From Silene noctiflora (Eukaryota > Streptophyta > Magnoliopsida > Caryophyllales > Caryophyllaceae), in NCBI GenBank assembly GCA_009801015.1, contig VHZZ01000002.1, positions 1,080,503 through 1,125,126 on the forward strand: a DNA stretch of 44,624 bases, read 5' to 3'. Made by a program: the position numbers and the translations under genes. The notes below the pieces were generated by a model. The model ran no database searches, was not told where the DNA came from, and saw only the letters and a list, made by a program, of their open reading frames with translations. Each line of letters begins with the position of its first letter. Positions within the stretch are counted from its first letter, which is position 1. Shown here in pieces: positions 21,779 through 32,773 of the stretch.

Positions 21779-22619
21779 TCCTTATATACTAAAAGAATAG
21801 GTGATTTTACAAGTTTTTCCCGAGAACAAGAGCTAGCTCAAGTGGTAAGAGCTCTCTAAGTTTTCCCTTCAAAAAACATCTTTTTAAATAAGGGAACTAT
21901 GATAATGAAGTTGGGGGTTTGATTCTCACCAGCGCGCTCATTTGAAAAAAAAAAAAAAAATCCCTTCAAAAAGAATCTTTTTAAATAAGGAAACTATGGT
22001 AATTTAATTGTTTTTAATAAATAAGGAAATTAATAATTATAATATATTTCATTGTACAATTTTTTTCATTAAAATTAATCTTTTCATTAAATTTTATATT
22101 TTCACTAAATATTAAACAATAATATTTTAATTAAAATATAAATAACTAATATAAAACTAGAAACTATTAAATTTTTTATTGATATTATTATTTAAGAATG
22201 ACTTGACTCATACTATATATAAACAAAACTATAAATCAATTTGATTACTTTCATGACAAAAAGAAATTTAGAGAATTTATAAAATTGGAATTGTTAGCTT
22301 TTAGGTATAAAAAAATACTTTTTAAAAAACTCATTTCAGTACATCACTCAATTCTCTTTGATTAATTTTTAGTTTTAATTTTTTTTCTCGAAACAAAATA
22401 CAATAACGAGAAAATGAACAATTAATGAGCTCCCACTATTATTTTACAGTTTACTTATTCTCGATTTTCTTGAATAATTTTTTGTTCAATTTTTTTTCTC
22501 ATATCAAAATATAATTACGTGAAATATAAAAAATTAATAAGTTGTTAATTTATGATTAAGTAACACAAAAATAAAAATTCTATAAAAACCGCGCATTTAT
22601 TTCGCGGGATCTAAACTAG
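21779..22619 (+). mobile_element. Non-autonomous Helitron (copy 2) carrying a SINE-like mosaic
   Basis: An 841-bp element beginning TCCTTATATACTAAAAG and ending with the hairpin CCGCG-CATTTATTT-CGCGG (22589-22607) followed by GATCTAAA and CTAG (22616-22619). It lies between A (21778) and T (22620). Its 5' end is nearly the same as that of the minus-strand copy at 34120-34829. Near the 5' end, tRNA-like sequence interrupts the element (see the entry at 21826-21960). No Rep/helicase frame is present. Confidence 0.88.
21826..21960 (+). mobile_element. Split tRNA-like (SINE-type) module inside the Helitron
   Basis: Positions 21826-21860 carry AGCTAGCTCAAGTGGTAAGA, an A-box/D-arm sequence, and about 21905-21945 carry GGGGGTTTGATTCTCACC, a B-box/T-arm sequence, followed by a run of 16 A at 21945-21960. 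Between the two halves lies a copy of Helitron sequence (CATCTTTTTAAATAAGGGAA), which appears again right after the A run (AATCTTTTTAAATAAGGAAA). The order is therefore Helitron, A-box half, Helitron, B-box half plus poly(A), Helitron. An inserted SINE would explain most of this, but not the Helitron sequence between the boxes. Confidence 0.65.
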
Positions 22620-23778
22620 TTTTACATTATGTAATAAACAACAATACTATAATATGAGTATTATTTTTGAATGGATGAAGTTTCGAGTTATTTGAAGCCA
22701 CATGCATAATCATAGATTAATCATATGATTATGATTATGATTAAAATAAAGATTAGTTTAATCATGTGATGCTTTACGAGCAATGTGGTTAATAGTCGTC
22801 AATAAGGAACGATTAATAATAAAAAAAACGTAAACATCAATTATTTATGGCATCAACTATGAAGTTATCCAAGAGGACAAATTCAAGAAATTTTGGTGCA
22901 TTATTTTGCGCTTAGTCATGTATATGACCCAATAGTATTAGACGGACGGACATATCCGTTTTAAGATTGAAACGGGTTAAATAATACTCTATTTGTATGA
23001 ATATGACAAGCTTCGACTACAGTAATACTTTTCCATATTTAGGTTACGTGAAACACAAGGGTTTGTGCGTAGGCTTGCTAGTCAAAGTTGATAGAGATAT
23101 TTCATCTGTTATCTCAATATAGAGTTAGATATTTGTCAATACATAAACTGAATTTCGTCTTGTCGAATTTTTATATCCGTCTTAAACAAGAAACGCGTCA
23201 AGTAGATAGATAGGACAGAAAACAGAATGCTTAGGTAATGCCGTAATGGCAAACACTTGTCCCAAGAATATTTGACCCGTTTAATGTTTAAGAAATATGG
23301 CCTGATAGTTTACTTGTAACCTTGCTTGTTAAACGGGTCAACTCGAATCCTTTTATCCGCAAAAATAAACAAATGATTACTTATACGAAGGGTGTAACTT
23401 GTTAAAGTAGCACAAAATTTGTTTGATTAATTGATGTTGTTGGACCAGCTTGTCTCTTAATACACAGAAGGTTGTATCAAATTTATTTTAATCCAATGTT
23501 TACAGCAATGAAGATTCCATTGAATGATTTGCTAATTGAATATCGGTCCGACACGACTTTCGTTCCCATGTTTCCCCTACCACCTTCATCTTTGAATGAG
23601 TCTTCATCCGCCGTAACTATCCTATCCATCCTAAAATAATCACGGATTATCCATCCGTGATAATAAGCAAAAGTATATGGAACCGGATTATCCAAGAACA
23701 GAAAGAATGTAGCATCATCAACCCGTCACAAGTAAATGGCAACAAATCATTTCAATACCATCAAATTTTTATTTTTTA
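22620..23778. other. Intergenic with dispersed repeat words, no gene
   Basis: ATCCGTTTTAAG and ACGGGTTAAAT (22955-23000), TATCCGTCTTAAAC (about 23172-23186) and ACCCGTTTAATG (about 23275-23287) match the dispersed repeat seen at 10465-10600. No protein-coding gene is visible. The stretch 23483-23700 may contain 3' sequence of nothing I can name. Confidence 0.4.
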
Positions 23779-23929
23779 CACGATAAATATTGCAATAGCG
23801 CCTACTTATTATTCCCTATATGAAGTAACTCGCTATGGAAACTAAATGATTATCACGATAAAATATTGCAGTAGCGCCTACTTATTATTCCGTATACAGA
23901 GTAACTCACTATAGAAACTACACGATTAT
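23779..23929. repeat. Tandem duplication, 2 x 75 bp
   Basis: Two adjacent copies starting CACGATAAA at 23779 and 23854, each containing TAGCGCCTACTTATTATTCC and ending GATTAT. The copies differ at several bases, so the duplication is not recent. It lies just downstream of the INO80B gene's stop. Confidence 0.85.
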
Positions 23930-24059
23930 TTTATTCGTATCACTCACAAAGAAGAAATGAAAAATGGAGCAAACAAGAGTTGGGGGTGATGTACCTGCTG
24001 CAGGAGGGGTGATGTACATACATTTGACACTTTGACAGGGGTATTCGGTATTCCCAAGT

Positions 24060-26924
24060 TTAACAGGTAGCAGCTTCCCTCCCTACATTTCCCTGAACTG
24101 CCTTGTAGCATTGCAGGCTGCACAGTGGCACCTTTGTTTTGGAATCCCTGTACTTGTACGGATTTGAGCACAATGGACCGGCACATTTTTCCCGTGGAGG
24201 AGGATAACTGAAAAAAAAAAAATCCATTCCTGAGAATCTCCAAGGTCATAGTGAAGGCAAAATGAGGAGACAAGAATAAGACAAATAACTGGACATGTCG
24301 AGTTAAAAAGGAGAGGTGACTTATGTTAACTACGACACAGGTTTGATACCTTCATAGTACTTGATACAAAAGGCTTTTTTTTATTAAATAGCTGAGTCAC
24401 ACAGTTCAACACGTAACTTTAGGTATATCCAACTGAATACGAGTAATATAGAAGGATAGGTCCACGCAAAATATATACCTGCAAGGTCCAGAGGCAAATA
24501 TACTAGGCAAACCCATCTCGTTCGGGAAGGTAACAGTTGTTCCATTTGGCCCCATCACCAATCTCACACTATTGGAGGCACGCAAAAGCTCATCAGCTGC
24601 TTTCTCCTGCACACATGATGCGTCTCAATAATCTCATGCAATGTAGATAAATGCTAGACAAGGGAATGTACTGAAACAAAGGGAATTCTTTACCTGGGCA
24701 AGATCTGCCACGCGCTTCTTCTTTTTATCTTCCTTCTTTCTTCTGTTCGAGTCTTGACCAAGAATCTTTCTAATTGCCTCGGCCTTTATGAAAAAAAAAA
24801 AAAACACAAATCAAACTTAAGTACTGTATAGATAGATGTCTACAAGGCTACATGAACAGATGATTGCAAAAAAGACTGAGCAAACCTCAGATTCCCGAGC
24901 TGCCTTCTCATTTTGCATTTTACGTCTCTGAGCAGCCTCGGCTCTTTTCACTTGCTGCTCTACTTCAGTGAGTATCTCCTTTGGTTCTGCGAACCAGATT
25001 ACATCAAAGACCATTCGATAGCTTATGTTTTTTTATGGATCAGTTTTTATGTAACCACACGTACATTGTCTAAGGAGTCCCACACTCATTCTCCAGTACA
25101 AATTTGATATATAAAACGGAAAAATGGACTATTGGCCGACACACCAAATGCAATGTGCAAGCTATTGGTTGGGTCAGACTTCAGAGAGAGTACAACATAA
25201 AAGTGAAAAGAAGAGAGTAACAAATGATACATACTTCCAGATGTTGGAGGAGGTAGTCCGTTTGGAAACTCCACCGCCGCACTTCCGCCAGATGCATCTT
25301 TGCCTGACTGAAGTGCTCTTTGTCGAGTTGTTAGGGTCAGTTCCCGCTTAGGTTCAACAGGTGATTCGACAGATTCCCTCCTCGCTTTCTTCCTCTTTCT
25401 ACCATCGGGCCCACCATCAGAAATTAGCCCTTCATCTTCCTCGTAGTCCGTATCTATCGAAGGGGATCTCTTCTTTCCATCTTTGGCCACTGACGTGCCT
25501 TCCAAATTTTGAGGACTTTTACCAGAGAACTTGGACAATCGTCGGTGCTTTCTGCTAGATTCTTCATCATCCTCTCCAAATCCAGATGACAGCCTAATAT
25601 TCTTGAGTTTCTCCAAGTATCTGATTTCATCATCATTCTCATCATCATCCAAACCAGGAGTTGCACGCTTCTTGGAAGCCCTTCGACTCTTACGTGAAGA
25701 ATCAGGCCTCTCGACTTGCTTTCCAGAGCCATTCTTTCCAGCACTCTTTGCTACTATAGGTTCCTCCCTTCCAAGACTAACCCCTGCTTTCGAGAAATCC
25801 TTCCAAGGAATCCCTTGTAGTCCACTTCGTTTCTCTCTACGTTGTGAGTTATCATTATCTAACACACCCTGTGAGGCATTGATCAATAATCACCCTAGAT
25901 GAAAATTAACAAGGTAAACTAGTTATGCTTACCTTTTATCGTGAACTAGTAGTCAATTAATGATTATTTTTTACTAAACTTTTTTAAACCATTCTAGGCT
26001 CAATTTTTATCAAGGGAAAGGGCTGCATAGATTTGACATCCCCTAGTCGTCACCCTACCATTTGTAGAAACCCTAAAAGCCTTGCGGCACAGGAATGTCG
26101 TAGTTACAACATACAATGGCATTTGCATTCACGCAAATGCAAGGTAGAGGTTTATAAAGAGATCACTAGATCATTCTGTATATAATTTCAACAACTACAT
26201 ATTTTATGGATTAGTCAAACCACTTGATGAGAGGTTAGAGTTAATTCGATATGCAACTAGAATACGACGAAACCATCAAACTGCTAATATGTGTCTATTT
26301 ATTAATACATGGTACAGGAGGGCTTACCTTATTGATCGTTTTGTGACGTGAACTCATTGTATCTAAAGCTTGGGAACTCTTTGAAGCAGAATTGGCATCA
26401 ATTGTACGTGTAACACCACCGACTTTCAATTTGACTTTCTTGACTTTATTTTCGGTTCCAGTTGCCAAACCATCCAATGATGGACCTGAACTCTCCTCAG
26501 TCTTTGTATTCAATGCCATGGTCTTGTGAGGCTCCACACTACCTTTTATTCTAATTGTGCTTTTCCTATTAACAGGAGCAGGTGCCCCCTCGCTACTTCG
26601 TCCTTGCTCAGCACCGTCAAAAGAAGTGTTTCCATATAACTCGTCAAGTCCGACATCTGTCTTTTTATTCCTTTTCACAGTGTTCTCACTTTCTGAGCCA
26701 CTCACTCCAGGAAACCTAGATACACATTGACTTAGACTAATTTCTTTCCTTCTTGAGCTACCACCACCACTGTTCTCATCACTAGAGCCTGCCCTGACAT
26801 CCTCTGAGATATCACGGCCATCAGAAACTGACTGAGATTCAGGTCTACGGCGAAAAGTATGAGTCCTTTTTTTCCTAACAGCATTCCCAATACGTTCAAA
26901 TCCCGAGGAACCAAACTCCTCCAT
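24060..26924 (-). CDS. INO80B: INO80 chromatin-remodelling complex subunit B homologue (PAPA-1 / HIT zinc finger)
   Basis: Six coding exons in transcript order: 26924-26328, 25868-25235, 24986-24886, 24783-24694, 24606-24479 and 24207-24060. All phases join and give 565 aa. The long N-terminal part is low-complexity, basic and serine-rich, consistent with a disordered nuclear protein. The PAPA-1 region follows: LTTRQRALQSG, then PKEILTEVEQQVKRAEAAQR, then AEAIRKILGQDSNRRKKEDK. The C-terminus is a HIT-type zinc finger: PPPREKCAGPLCSNPYKYRD and KVPLCSLQCYKAVQG. This subunit, Ies2 in yeast, stimulates the INO80 ATPase for nucleosome sliding. A non-coding first exon probably lies near 27887-28130, since a minus-strand donor (AAG|GTAATG) is present at about 27887, leaving a leader intron of about 0.9 kb. 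Confidence 0.9.
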
Positions 26925-28410
26925 TCAAAATAGTTACTTAATATAGCTTCAAGAGGAACACGGGCACGGAAAATTCATACAACAAGCCACTGCAAGTCAA
27001 ACTATATACATCAGACTCAGTACCAAGGAAATTCTACAAGCATCTGTGACGACAAAATGCTAATACATCAAAGTACAACAACTAATGTTGCAAGATTAAA
27101 TCTTTCTTTGTTTAATAGATACATTCTTTGTTCCGGTTGGTTGTATCATTTTTCAACATTTCCCTTGCATATTTCAGAAAACGTATCAATCAAATGGAAC
27201 AAAGGAAGTACAAAATCACAGTAGGTCGGTAGCCAACCCTGAGTTCTATCACCGTTCATAAGACTCCTATGATCATAGACAACTGAAACATAATTCCAAC
27301 ATTCATAAAATTGCATATGAACAACTCAATCCAACTATAGCTAGGTGCAATTCATGTAGCTTAACAAAAAATAAAATTGGAAATTTGTCAAAAGAGATCA
27401 TATAAGGGCATAATAGTCTCAAACAGTCTGAGATAAGGCACCCCCCAGATGATACCAAGTCTCGATACTACACTCCCACTCACTACCAACTTCTCACATA
27501 GCCCTATTTAGGTTCCGTTTTATGTGAGAGGGTGGTATCGTGACTCAGTACCATAATACCATCTGGTGGCGGCCATTAGTCGGTACCACCGGGACGCCAT
27601 TAACCAGCAATGACAGCCATACTGCCTATTCAAATAGGTTAATTGAAGCAATTTCTGAAATTCGGGCAATAGCATACCCAAAAACAAATTGATCAGCACA
27701 GAATTTCATAATATCCCACCAAATTACTCGAATCAAACAAAACCCCAGATCATAAATTTGCAGTAAACACATCCAATTAACACTAATTACCGATACATCA
27801 AAATTTCATAAACCCATCAAATCAAACAAAACAATCAAATTAATTAAATAGAAATTAGCAATAAATAAAACAGAAAAATAACATTACCTTGAGATGTAGA
27901 GAGGGGCAAAAAGGGGGAGAGGATGTGACGAAGGAGATAAGAGGGGAAGTATAATGTACTCCGTAATATAGAAGAAAGAGACTTGGAGAAAGGTAAAAAT
28001 AATATATAAAAATAAAGTAAAATAATATAAAAATAAAAGGTAAAAGGTAAAAAGTATGATTAGGGTAAAAGGAATACGAGGAGGAAGAAGAAGAGAAGAA
28101 GAAAGTAGTAATTGGATTAGGGTAAATGGGATTAAAGAGGAGAAGAAGGGGACCCGTAATTATCTTCGCCATGCTTTTATTTAATTTCGTAATCCAAAAG
28201 GAAAACAAACAACACAAAGGAATTCTCGAGTCTTTTTTGGATTCAGTTTCAACTCCCGCGTCCACAGTTTCTTGCATTAGGAAGGAGCTGTGTCCTTCTG
28301 CCCATGGTGTAACTAAATTTGTCCTCAATTTGGTTGGATCGGGTTATTTTGAGTCAGGTTCTGTTTTTGAACTTATTGAAGCTGAATTGAACTGAATTGA
28401 AGTAAGAGTT
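26925..28410 (-). other. INO80B leader region: putative 5' UTR exon, intron and promoter
   Basis: A likely non-coding exon at about 27887-28130 (minus), followed by an intron containing a foldback sequence (27445-27566). Purine-rich GAAGAAG and GTAAAAG runs at 27960-28145 fit a pyrimidine-rich leader on the minus strand. The shared region up to 28410 should hold the promoter. Exon limits are inferred from splice-like signals only. Confidence 0.4.
27445..27566. repeat. Imperfect foldback sequence (possible MITE)
   Basis: CCAGATGATACC near the left edge pairs with GGTACCATAATACCATCTGG at the right edge, and CTCGATACTACACTC with GAGGGTGGTATCGTGACTC within. The arms are imperfect and I see no target duplication, so the element class is unknown. 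Confidence 0.45.
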
Positions 28411-28656
28411 GGGCCTTGTTCTTTTGGACTTAATTTCAGCTCAGTTCAGTTCAGCTCTTTTTTTCACAAATTAACTCTACTTCAGTTCAGTTCAGTTCAG
28501 CTTTATTAAGTTCAGTTCAGCTCTGTTAAGTTCGGACAGTTTCAGTCCAAAAGAATAGGGTATTAATTTGTGAAGAGAAGAGTTGAACTGAATTGAACTG
28601 AAGAGAGCTAAATTGAACTGAAATGAGCTGAAATTAAGTCTAAAAGAACAGGACCG
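28411..28656. mobile_element. Foldback MITE with GGGCCTTGTTC ends and TTCAG subrepeats
   Basis: A 246-bp element whose ends are long inverted repeats: GGGCCTTGTTCTTTTGGAC on the left, and the complement of the right end reads CGGTCCTGTTCTTTTAGAC, both followed by TTAATTTCAGCTCA. The interior is packed with TTCAGTTCAGCTC units and their complement, so the whole element folds into one hairpin. No target duplication was clear and the superfamily is not assigned. Confidence 0.75.
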
Positions 28657-29483
28657 TAGGTCTATTATTATCAAGTTATTTAGGAATAATGGTCAATTCG
28701 TAACAATAAAAATTCGAGTTGGTCAAACTCATTTGGGTTTTGGGTCATGTTGGGTCCTCAGTTCGGGTGTCGAGTTGGGTTATTCGAGGGGACAGTTTTA
28801 CCAAGTTTTACCAAGAGCTTTAGCTTCACATCATCAATCATCAAAGTGTCAGTTGTCGTGTTCCGTGTATGGCTTGACTCGTCGGTACACTCTAAAACTG
28901 TCAATATACTCCATCCTATAAATTGTTAATTTGTTAGATAGAAATATCGTACAATATATCAGGGTTGTTGCATAATTTGTTATAAAATTTGTGAAAATAA
29001 TTAGATTAGACTTAATCATTTGTTGTTTTGAACTCTTTTTGTAGTCCTTAGTTTAATTCCGTTGTTTGTTATAATCGGCTTCAATTTTACCTTCGTTGTT
29101 TGTTTTGATCAGCTTTCAGTTCTACCTCCAACAATTCAATTCTCTTATACTCCGTATCTAACATATGACAAATGGCTTATTCATGTCGAGTTTGAGTCTT
29201 GGCCTGATTATCCTATCAGGTTTGGTTCGATTGCGTCATCTCGAGACAGTTATTTTCAAGTTTGGTCAATCGTATATTATTAAAATAATATAGATATTGT
29301 ATAAACCCGACATTAAAATTGATAGCATAATTTATATCACACTTTTTATACATAAATCAAGTTTGCTAACAATGAAAATTGATAACATAATTCATCTCAC
29401 TTTATACACACATAAAGTTTGTCAATTGTAACACTTTTTCCTCAAGAAAAGAAGCCCTGTCAAGACATGAGGGGTAGATATAT
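28657..29483. other. Intergenic, no gene seen
   Basis: A/T-rich with GGGT-rich words at 28715-28790 that resemble a worn repeat (GGGTTTTGGGTCATGTTGGGTC). No intact open frame with a recognisable family was found. The right end contains the 3' UTR of the AWPM-19 gene on the minus strand. Confidence 0.4.
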
Positions 29484-30505
29484 TCAGACTCGGCCACCAA
29501 GCATTCTTCTTGCATTTGCAGCAACACCATCAGCACTTACATGAATTGCACCGGTGCATATCAACTGCGTTCCGCTCACTATGATCGTTATCACCTCCAA
29601 TGTCCTCTGTTTTCATCAATTTTCATTAATTATAACTCCATCACTTACAAACATCAAATACACATTGTGCTCAAAACGCTAAATATTTACAGTTAAGGCG
29701 CTTGTATGTGTAGTGTAAGGATGCAGGAGGTTGAAGGTACAAGAAAGACGAGAATGGCCTGATTTTATGACTACCGACTTTTGAAAAGTAATTGAATGCT
29801 TACCAAGTTAGAACCTGTATATCCGACACTAATTTCCTTACACGCCAATCTGCAAAACAAACAATGTTGTTGCATCATTAATAATTACTCTGTATCAGCT
29901 ACATGTAAATCATTAGATACTAAGAAATAACGAAAATAAGGATATGTACCCCATGGCAAGAACAGTAAGTGCCCAAATACCCAGAGAAGAGGTAGAAGCA
30001 GCATACATACTAGATGCACTCCATTGCATTACATTGTACATTCCCAAAAGTGAAGTTGCCATGCCCAAAACTCCCACCAGAAGCGAGAAGATGATGAAGA
30101 AGCCGGTTGCCATGTTACCTATGGGAAAGTAGATCGGAAATATCCTTGCAGGAATCGACAGTACCGAGGCTGCAGTAGCACCAGCATCAAGCCATCAAGT
30201 GTTAGCAGTCATCACAGTTACCCGATATGACCTGACCCAAAATAATCCCCAGTGACCCAGTGCTGGCTTTAAAAAAGCCCGTCTCAAACGGGGTAAGGGT
30301 ATCAGATGAAAAACAAAAAAAAAGATGAGCGAGTGTAAGCAGCAGATGAAAAAAGAGTACATAAATAAGAGGGCTTACCAGATTCATGAGTATTTTCGAT
30401 GGCGTGATTGATAGCCCATCCAGAAATTACCATAATTACGAAGTAGAGAGCTAGATTGACAACCAAAAGCAGCATAGCTGCTGATTTAGGACCTTCTGAC
30501 ACCAT
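29484..30505 (-). CDS. AWPM-19-like plasma-membrane protein
   Basis: Four exons in transcript order, 30505-30379, 30169-29950, 29849-29804 and 29606-29484, joining in frame to 171 aa, the usual family size. The opening EGPKSAAMLLLVVNLALYF, the GWAINHAIENT loop, FPIYFPIGNMATGFFIIFSL, GIWALTVLAMGLACKEI and RTLEVITIIVSGTQLICTGA match the AWPM-19 family of four-helix proteins. Family members (wheat AWPM-19, rice and Arabidopsis PM19) are induced by ABA, cold and drying in seeds and seedlings, and a rice member was reported as an ABA importer. The start is the only in-frame ATG; a GTG codon upstream is not a credible plant start. No frame defect is seen. Confidence 0.92.
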
Positions 30506-31412
30506 TAGTATACGGATTAGCACCTAAGCAAGTTTAAGGAGAAAAGATTATATTGTTTGCTATCAATCTGATGATGAAAAGAGGGACTTTATGTTATGTT
30601 CTATATATAATAGCTAGGTAACACTTATTCTTTGCTTGAGTTGTTGGCATAAAAGGAGAATTTGGAAGGAAACTAAAGCTGAAATAGAATCTCATGTCAT
30701 TTCTTTTGGAATTGTTTATCAAATTGTTTGGTGACGGTATCTTCAGAACAAGAAAATGAGTTTTCCTACATTTGGGTTTCGGCTTTTCCTGACCAAATGG
30801 CAAAGAATTTGCATCTCTAATAGTTGAGCAATACGGAGCATATGTGAGACCAATTTATCACAACGAGTAATATATACTTGTAAATATTTGAGTCGGTTTC
30901 ACATGTGAGTCTCTAGTATCAAATGACAAAGAATTTGTTCATGTAAAGGTTTCGGGAACTGACCTTGGCATAGGTCATGAAAAAAGAGGATGTGGCAACA
31001 CCACTTCACAAAAACAGCTGTAAGTGGCCTCTTAGTCCGATCCTCAAATGCTCAAACCCGAGGGACAAGAAATGTAAGCCCTTATAAAACTGGCATCATC
31101 TGGCTGTGTTGCTGCTGGTACGATCCGGGTTGATTAAAACAGAGCTAGGAGGACACCCTCCCCAACACATTTTGTACCCGGCATCTGGGGGGAAGCCCGA
31201 CCTGCTAGTCAAAATTCAGCACAGAATGCTGGCCAGAGGTAACCTCATTGACTATGTTCACAAAAACTTATCTGAAATGGTTTTACACGTAAGAGCAATT
31301 CATTAAGCATAGAATTAGAATACAGAATGAACAAGAGTTGGTGCTCGTAAACTCAGATGCTAACATTACCGTCTTCTCTATAACCGTGCAGCTCCAGAGT
31401 TAGCAAAAGAGA
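30506..31412. other. AWPM-19 upstream region with unrecognised sequence
   Basis: This is the promoter side of the AWPM-19 gene and the 3' side of the RING gene. A 66-codon frame at 31106-31306 (+) has higher GC and protein-like composition (GGHPPQHILYPASGGKPDLL) but no family I recognise; it could be an old gene fragment. No ABRE cluster could be asserted. Confidence 0.35.
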
Positions 31413-31503
31413 CAGTCGGACACGTTGAGGCTGTGACAGATACAACCACACGTTGAGGCTGTGACAGATACAACAACAGCCGGACACGTTGAGGCTGTGA
31501 AAC

Positions 31504-31563
<60 letters not shown>
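31413..31563. repeat. Minisatellite (about 3 copies) followed by (AAC)n microsatellite
   Basis: ACACGTTGAGGCTGTGACAG recurs about every 30-40 bases at about 31420, 31451 and 31486 (the last copy is variant). It runs straight into about 19 AAC units at 31505-31563. Such compound arrays are highly length-variable. Confidence 0.9.
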
Positions 31564-31564
<1 letters not shown>

Positions 31565-31785
31565 AACTAGTTTAGCGCTTATACTCATGAATTGAGTTCG
31601 AATTTCATAAACATCATAACTTTGCAATATCAAAAGTTACGCAACTTGTAAAACTAATCCATTCATATGAATTGCAATTGCATTAAACTTGCTTCAATTA
31701 AAGCTTGGAACTTACACTTATCATATATAATGAATGTATCACAACTTATTAGCAAATACATAAGTAAAGAATGACTCAATTAAAC

Positions 31786-31826
31786 AATCAATCAATCAAT
31801 CAATTAATCAATCAATCAATCAATCG
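31786..31826. repeat. (TCAA)n microsatellite
   Basis: About ten TCAA-type units with one interruption (CAATTAATC). It lies 10 bases downstream of the RING gene stop, so it should be in that 3' UTR. Confidence 0.9.
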
Positions 31827-31835
31827 ATATTCGAG

Positions 31836-32309
31836 TTAGCAAGGTAGCTTGAATCGACAGAATGGACAAAAATGATTCTTATCAAGCCACCGTATAATAC
31901 AACCAGAATGATAAACATGAGAACAAGGCATTTTAATCACCTCCATATCAATCTCCAATCTCTCCAAACAAATAGAACACTCTTTCTCCTCCTTCTCCTG
32001 ATCACCAATCCTCACTCTCTCCAACGCCGCAACCGCCTTCTTATCGGCCGGCATCATCACCTCCTCCGTCGCCTCCCTCACTCTCCTCACCAATCGGTTT
32101 CGACTATTGTTATTGTTATTGTTATTATCCATTCTGTTTTGCATAATCCCCGCTCTCTCTGACGTAACCGCCTCCGCCTCTAGTTTCACCTCAACAGTAT
32201 CACCTCGGTATCCAATCCTAATAAGCCGGTCCAGGTGGAATTTGAAGTTTTCCGCCATATCTGATTTAGGACCAGCTGGAACCTCGAATTCTCCGAGCAA
32301 ATCCGACAT
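31836..32309 (-). CDS. RING-H2 E3 ubiquitin ligase-like protein
   Basis: An intronless small RING protein; from its first in-frame ATG (32309) it is 157 aa, starting MSDLLGEFEV. The C-terminal RING-H2 finger has all eight metal ligands: C111, C114, C129, H131, H134, C137, C148 and C151 (ECSICLERL, MPCSHVYHSGC, NHFCPFC), with the W after the sixth ligand that usually contacts E2. A run of asparagines lies about 60 residues in. It should transfer ubiquitin from an E2 to an unknown substrate. The open frame continues 30 codons 5' of the ATG, to a TAA at the edge of a foldback element, without another ATG, so the native N-terminus may be longer or lost. Confidence 0.85.
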   Translation of the reverse strand: MSDLLGEFEVPAGPKSDMAENFKFHLDRLIRIGYRGDTVEVKLEAEAVTSERAGIMQNRMDNNNNNNNSRNRLVRRVREATEEVMMPADKKAVAALERVRIGDQEKEEKECSICLERLEIDMEVIKMPCSHVYHSGCIIRWLDKNHFCPFCRFKLPC

Positions 32310-32398
32310 AATCGCCGCAAATCGTTGGCTTACACGTGGAATTTGCAAGGTCCTATTTTGTTGGCCACTGCCCACTTTGATACTCGGATTTTGGAGTT

Positions 32399-32773
32399 AG
32401 GGTAAGATTATTGGTAGTCTTGAGATAAGACTTTGGTGAGTCTTAAGACAAGACTCACTCAAGACTGCCAATAATCTACAAAAGTCTTGACAACGTCTTA
32501 AGTTGAGTCTTGGAAATGCAAGACTCAACTTAAGACTTTAGGTGAGTCTTGACCTCACCATGAGTGGAAAATATCCAATTAATGGATACCATGTGTCATT
32601 TAAAAAAAAAAAAAAAAAAGTAAGTGAAATGGAAAGTAGAAAAGTATAGTTTGGGGTGAGTCTGACGGATAATGTATAAGGTTTGAGGTAAGTCTGAACA
32701 ATAAATAAATAATAAAAGTTCGTGGAAAGCTGATGTGGCAGAGTCTTAAGAGAGTCTGACGGATAATCTTACA
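32399..32773. mobile_element. Foldback MITE rich in GAGTCTT/AAGACTC words, abutting the RING gene
   Basis: The ends are inverted repeats: GTAAGATTATTGGTAGTCTT on the left and, read from the right on the other strand, GTAAGATTATCCGTCAGACT. The centre is a strong hairpin around GAGTCTTGGAAATGCAAGACTC (32500-32540). No target duplication was clear. It starts about 90 bp upstream of the RING ATG, so the transcript may begin inside it. Confidence 0.75.

Noticed and set aside
27855-28328. 157-codon hydrophobic minus-strand frame upstream of INO80B
   Set aside because: It is a translation of purine/pyrimidine-biased leader sequence (phenylalanine, serine and tyrosine runs), probably 5' UTR.
31378-31633. 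Poly-leucine and poly-valine frames
   Set aside because: They are simply the AAC microsatellite read in different frames.
31836-32375. RING protein start at 32375
   Set aside because: The codon there is GTG, not ATG; plant nuclear genes rarely start at GTG. The first in-frame ATG at 32309 was used.
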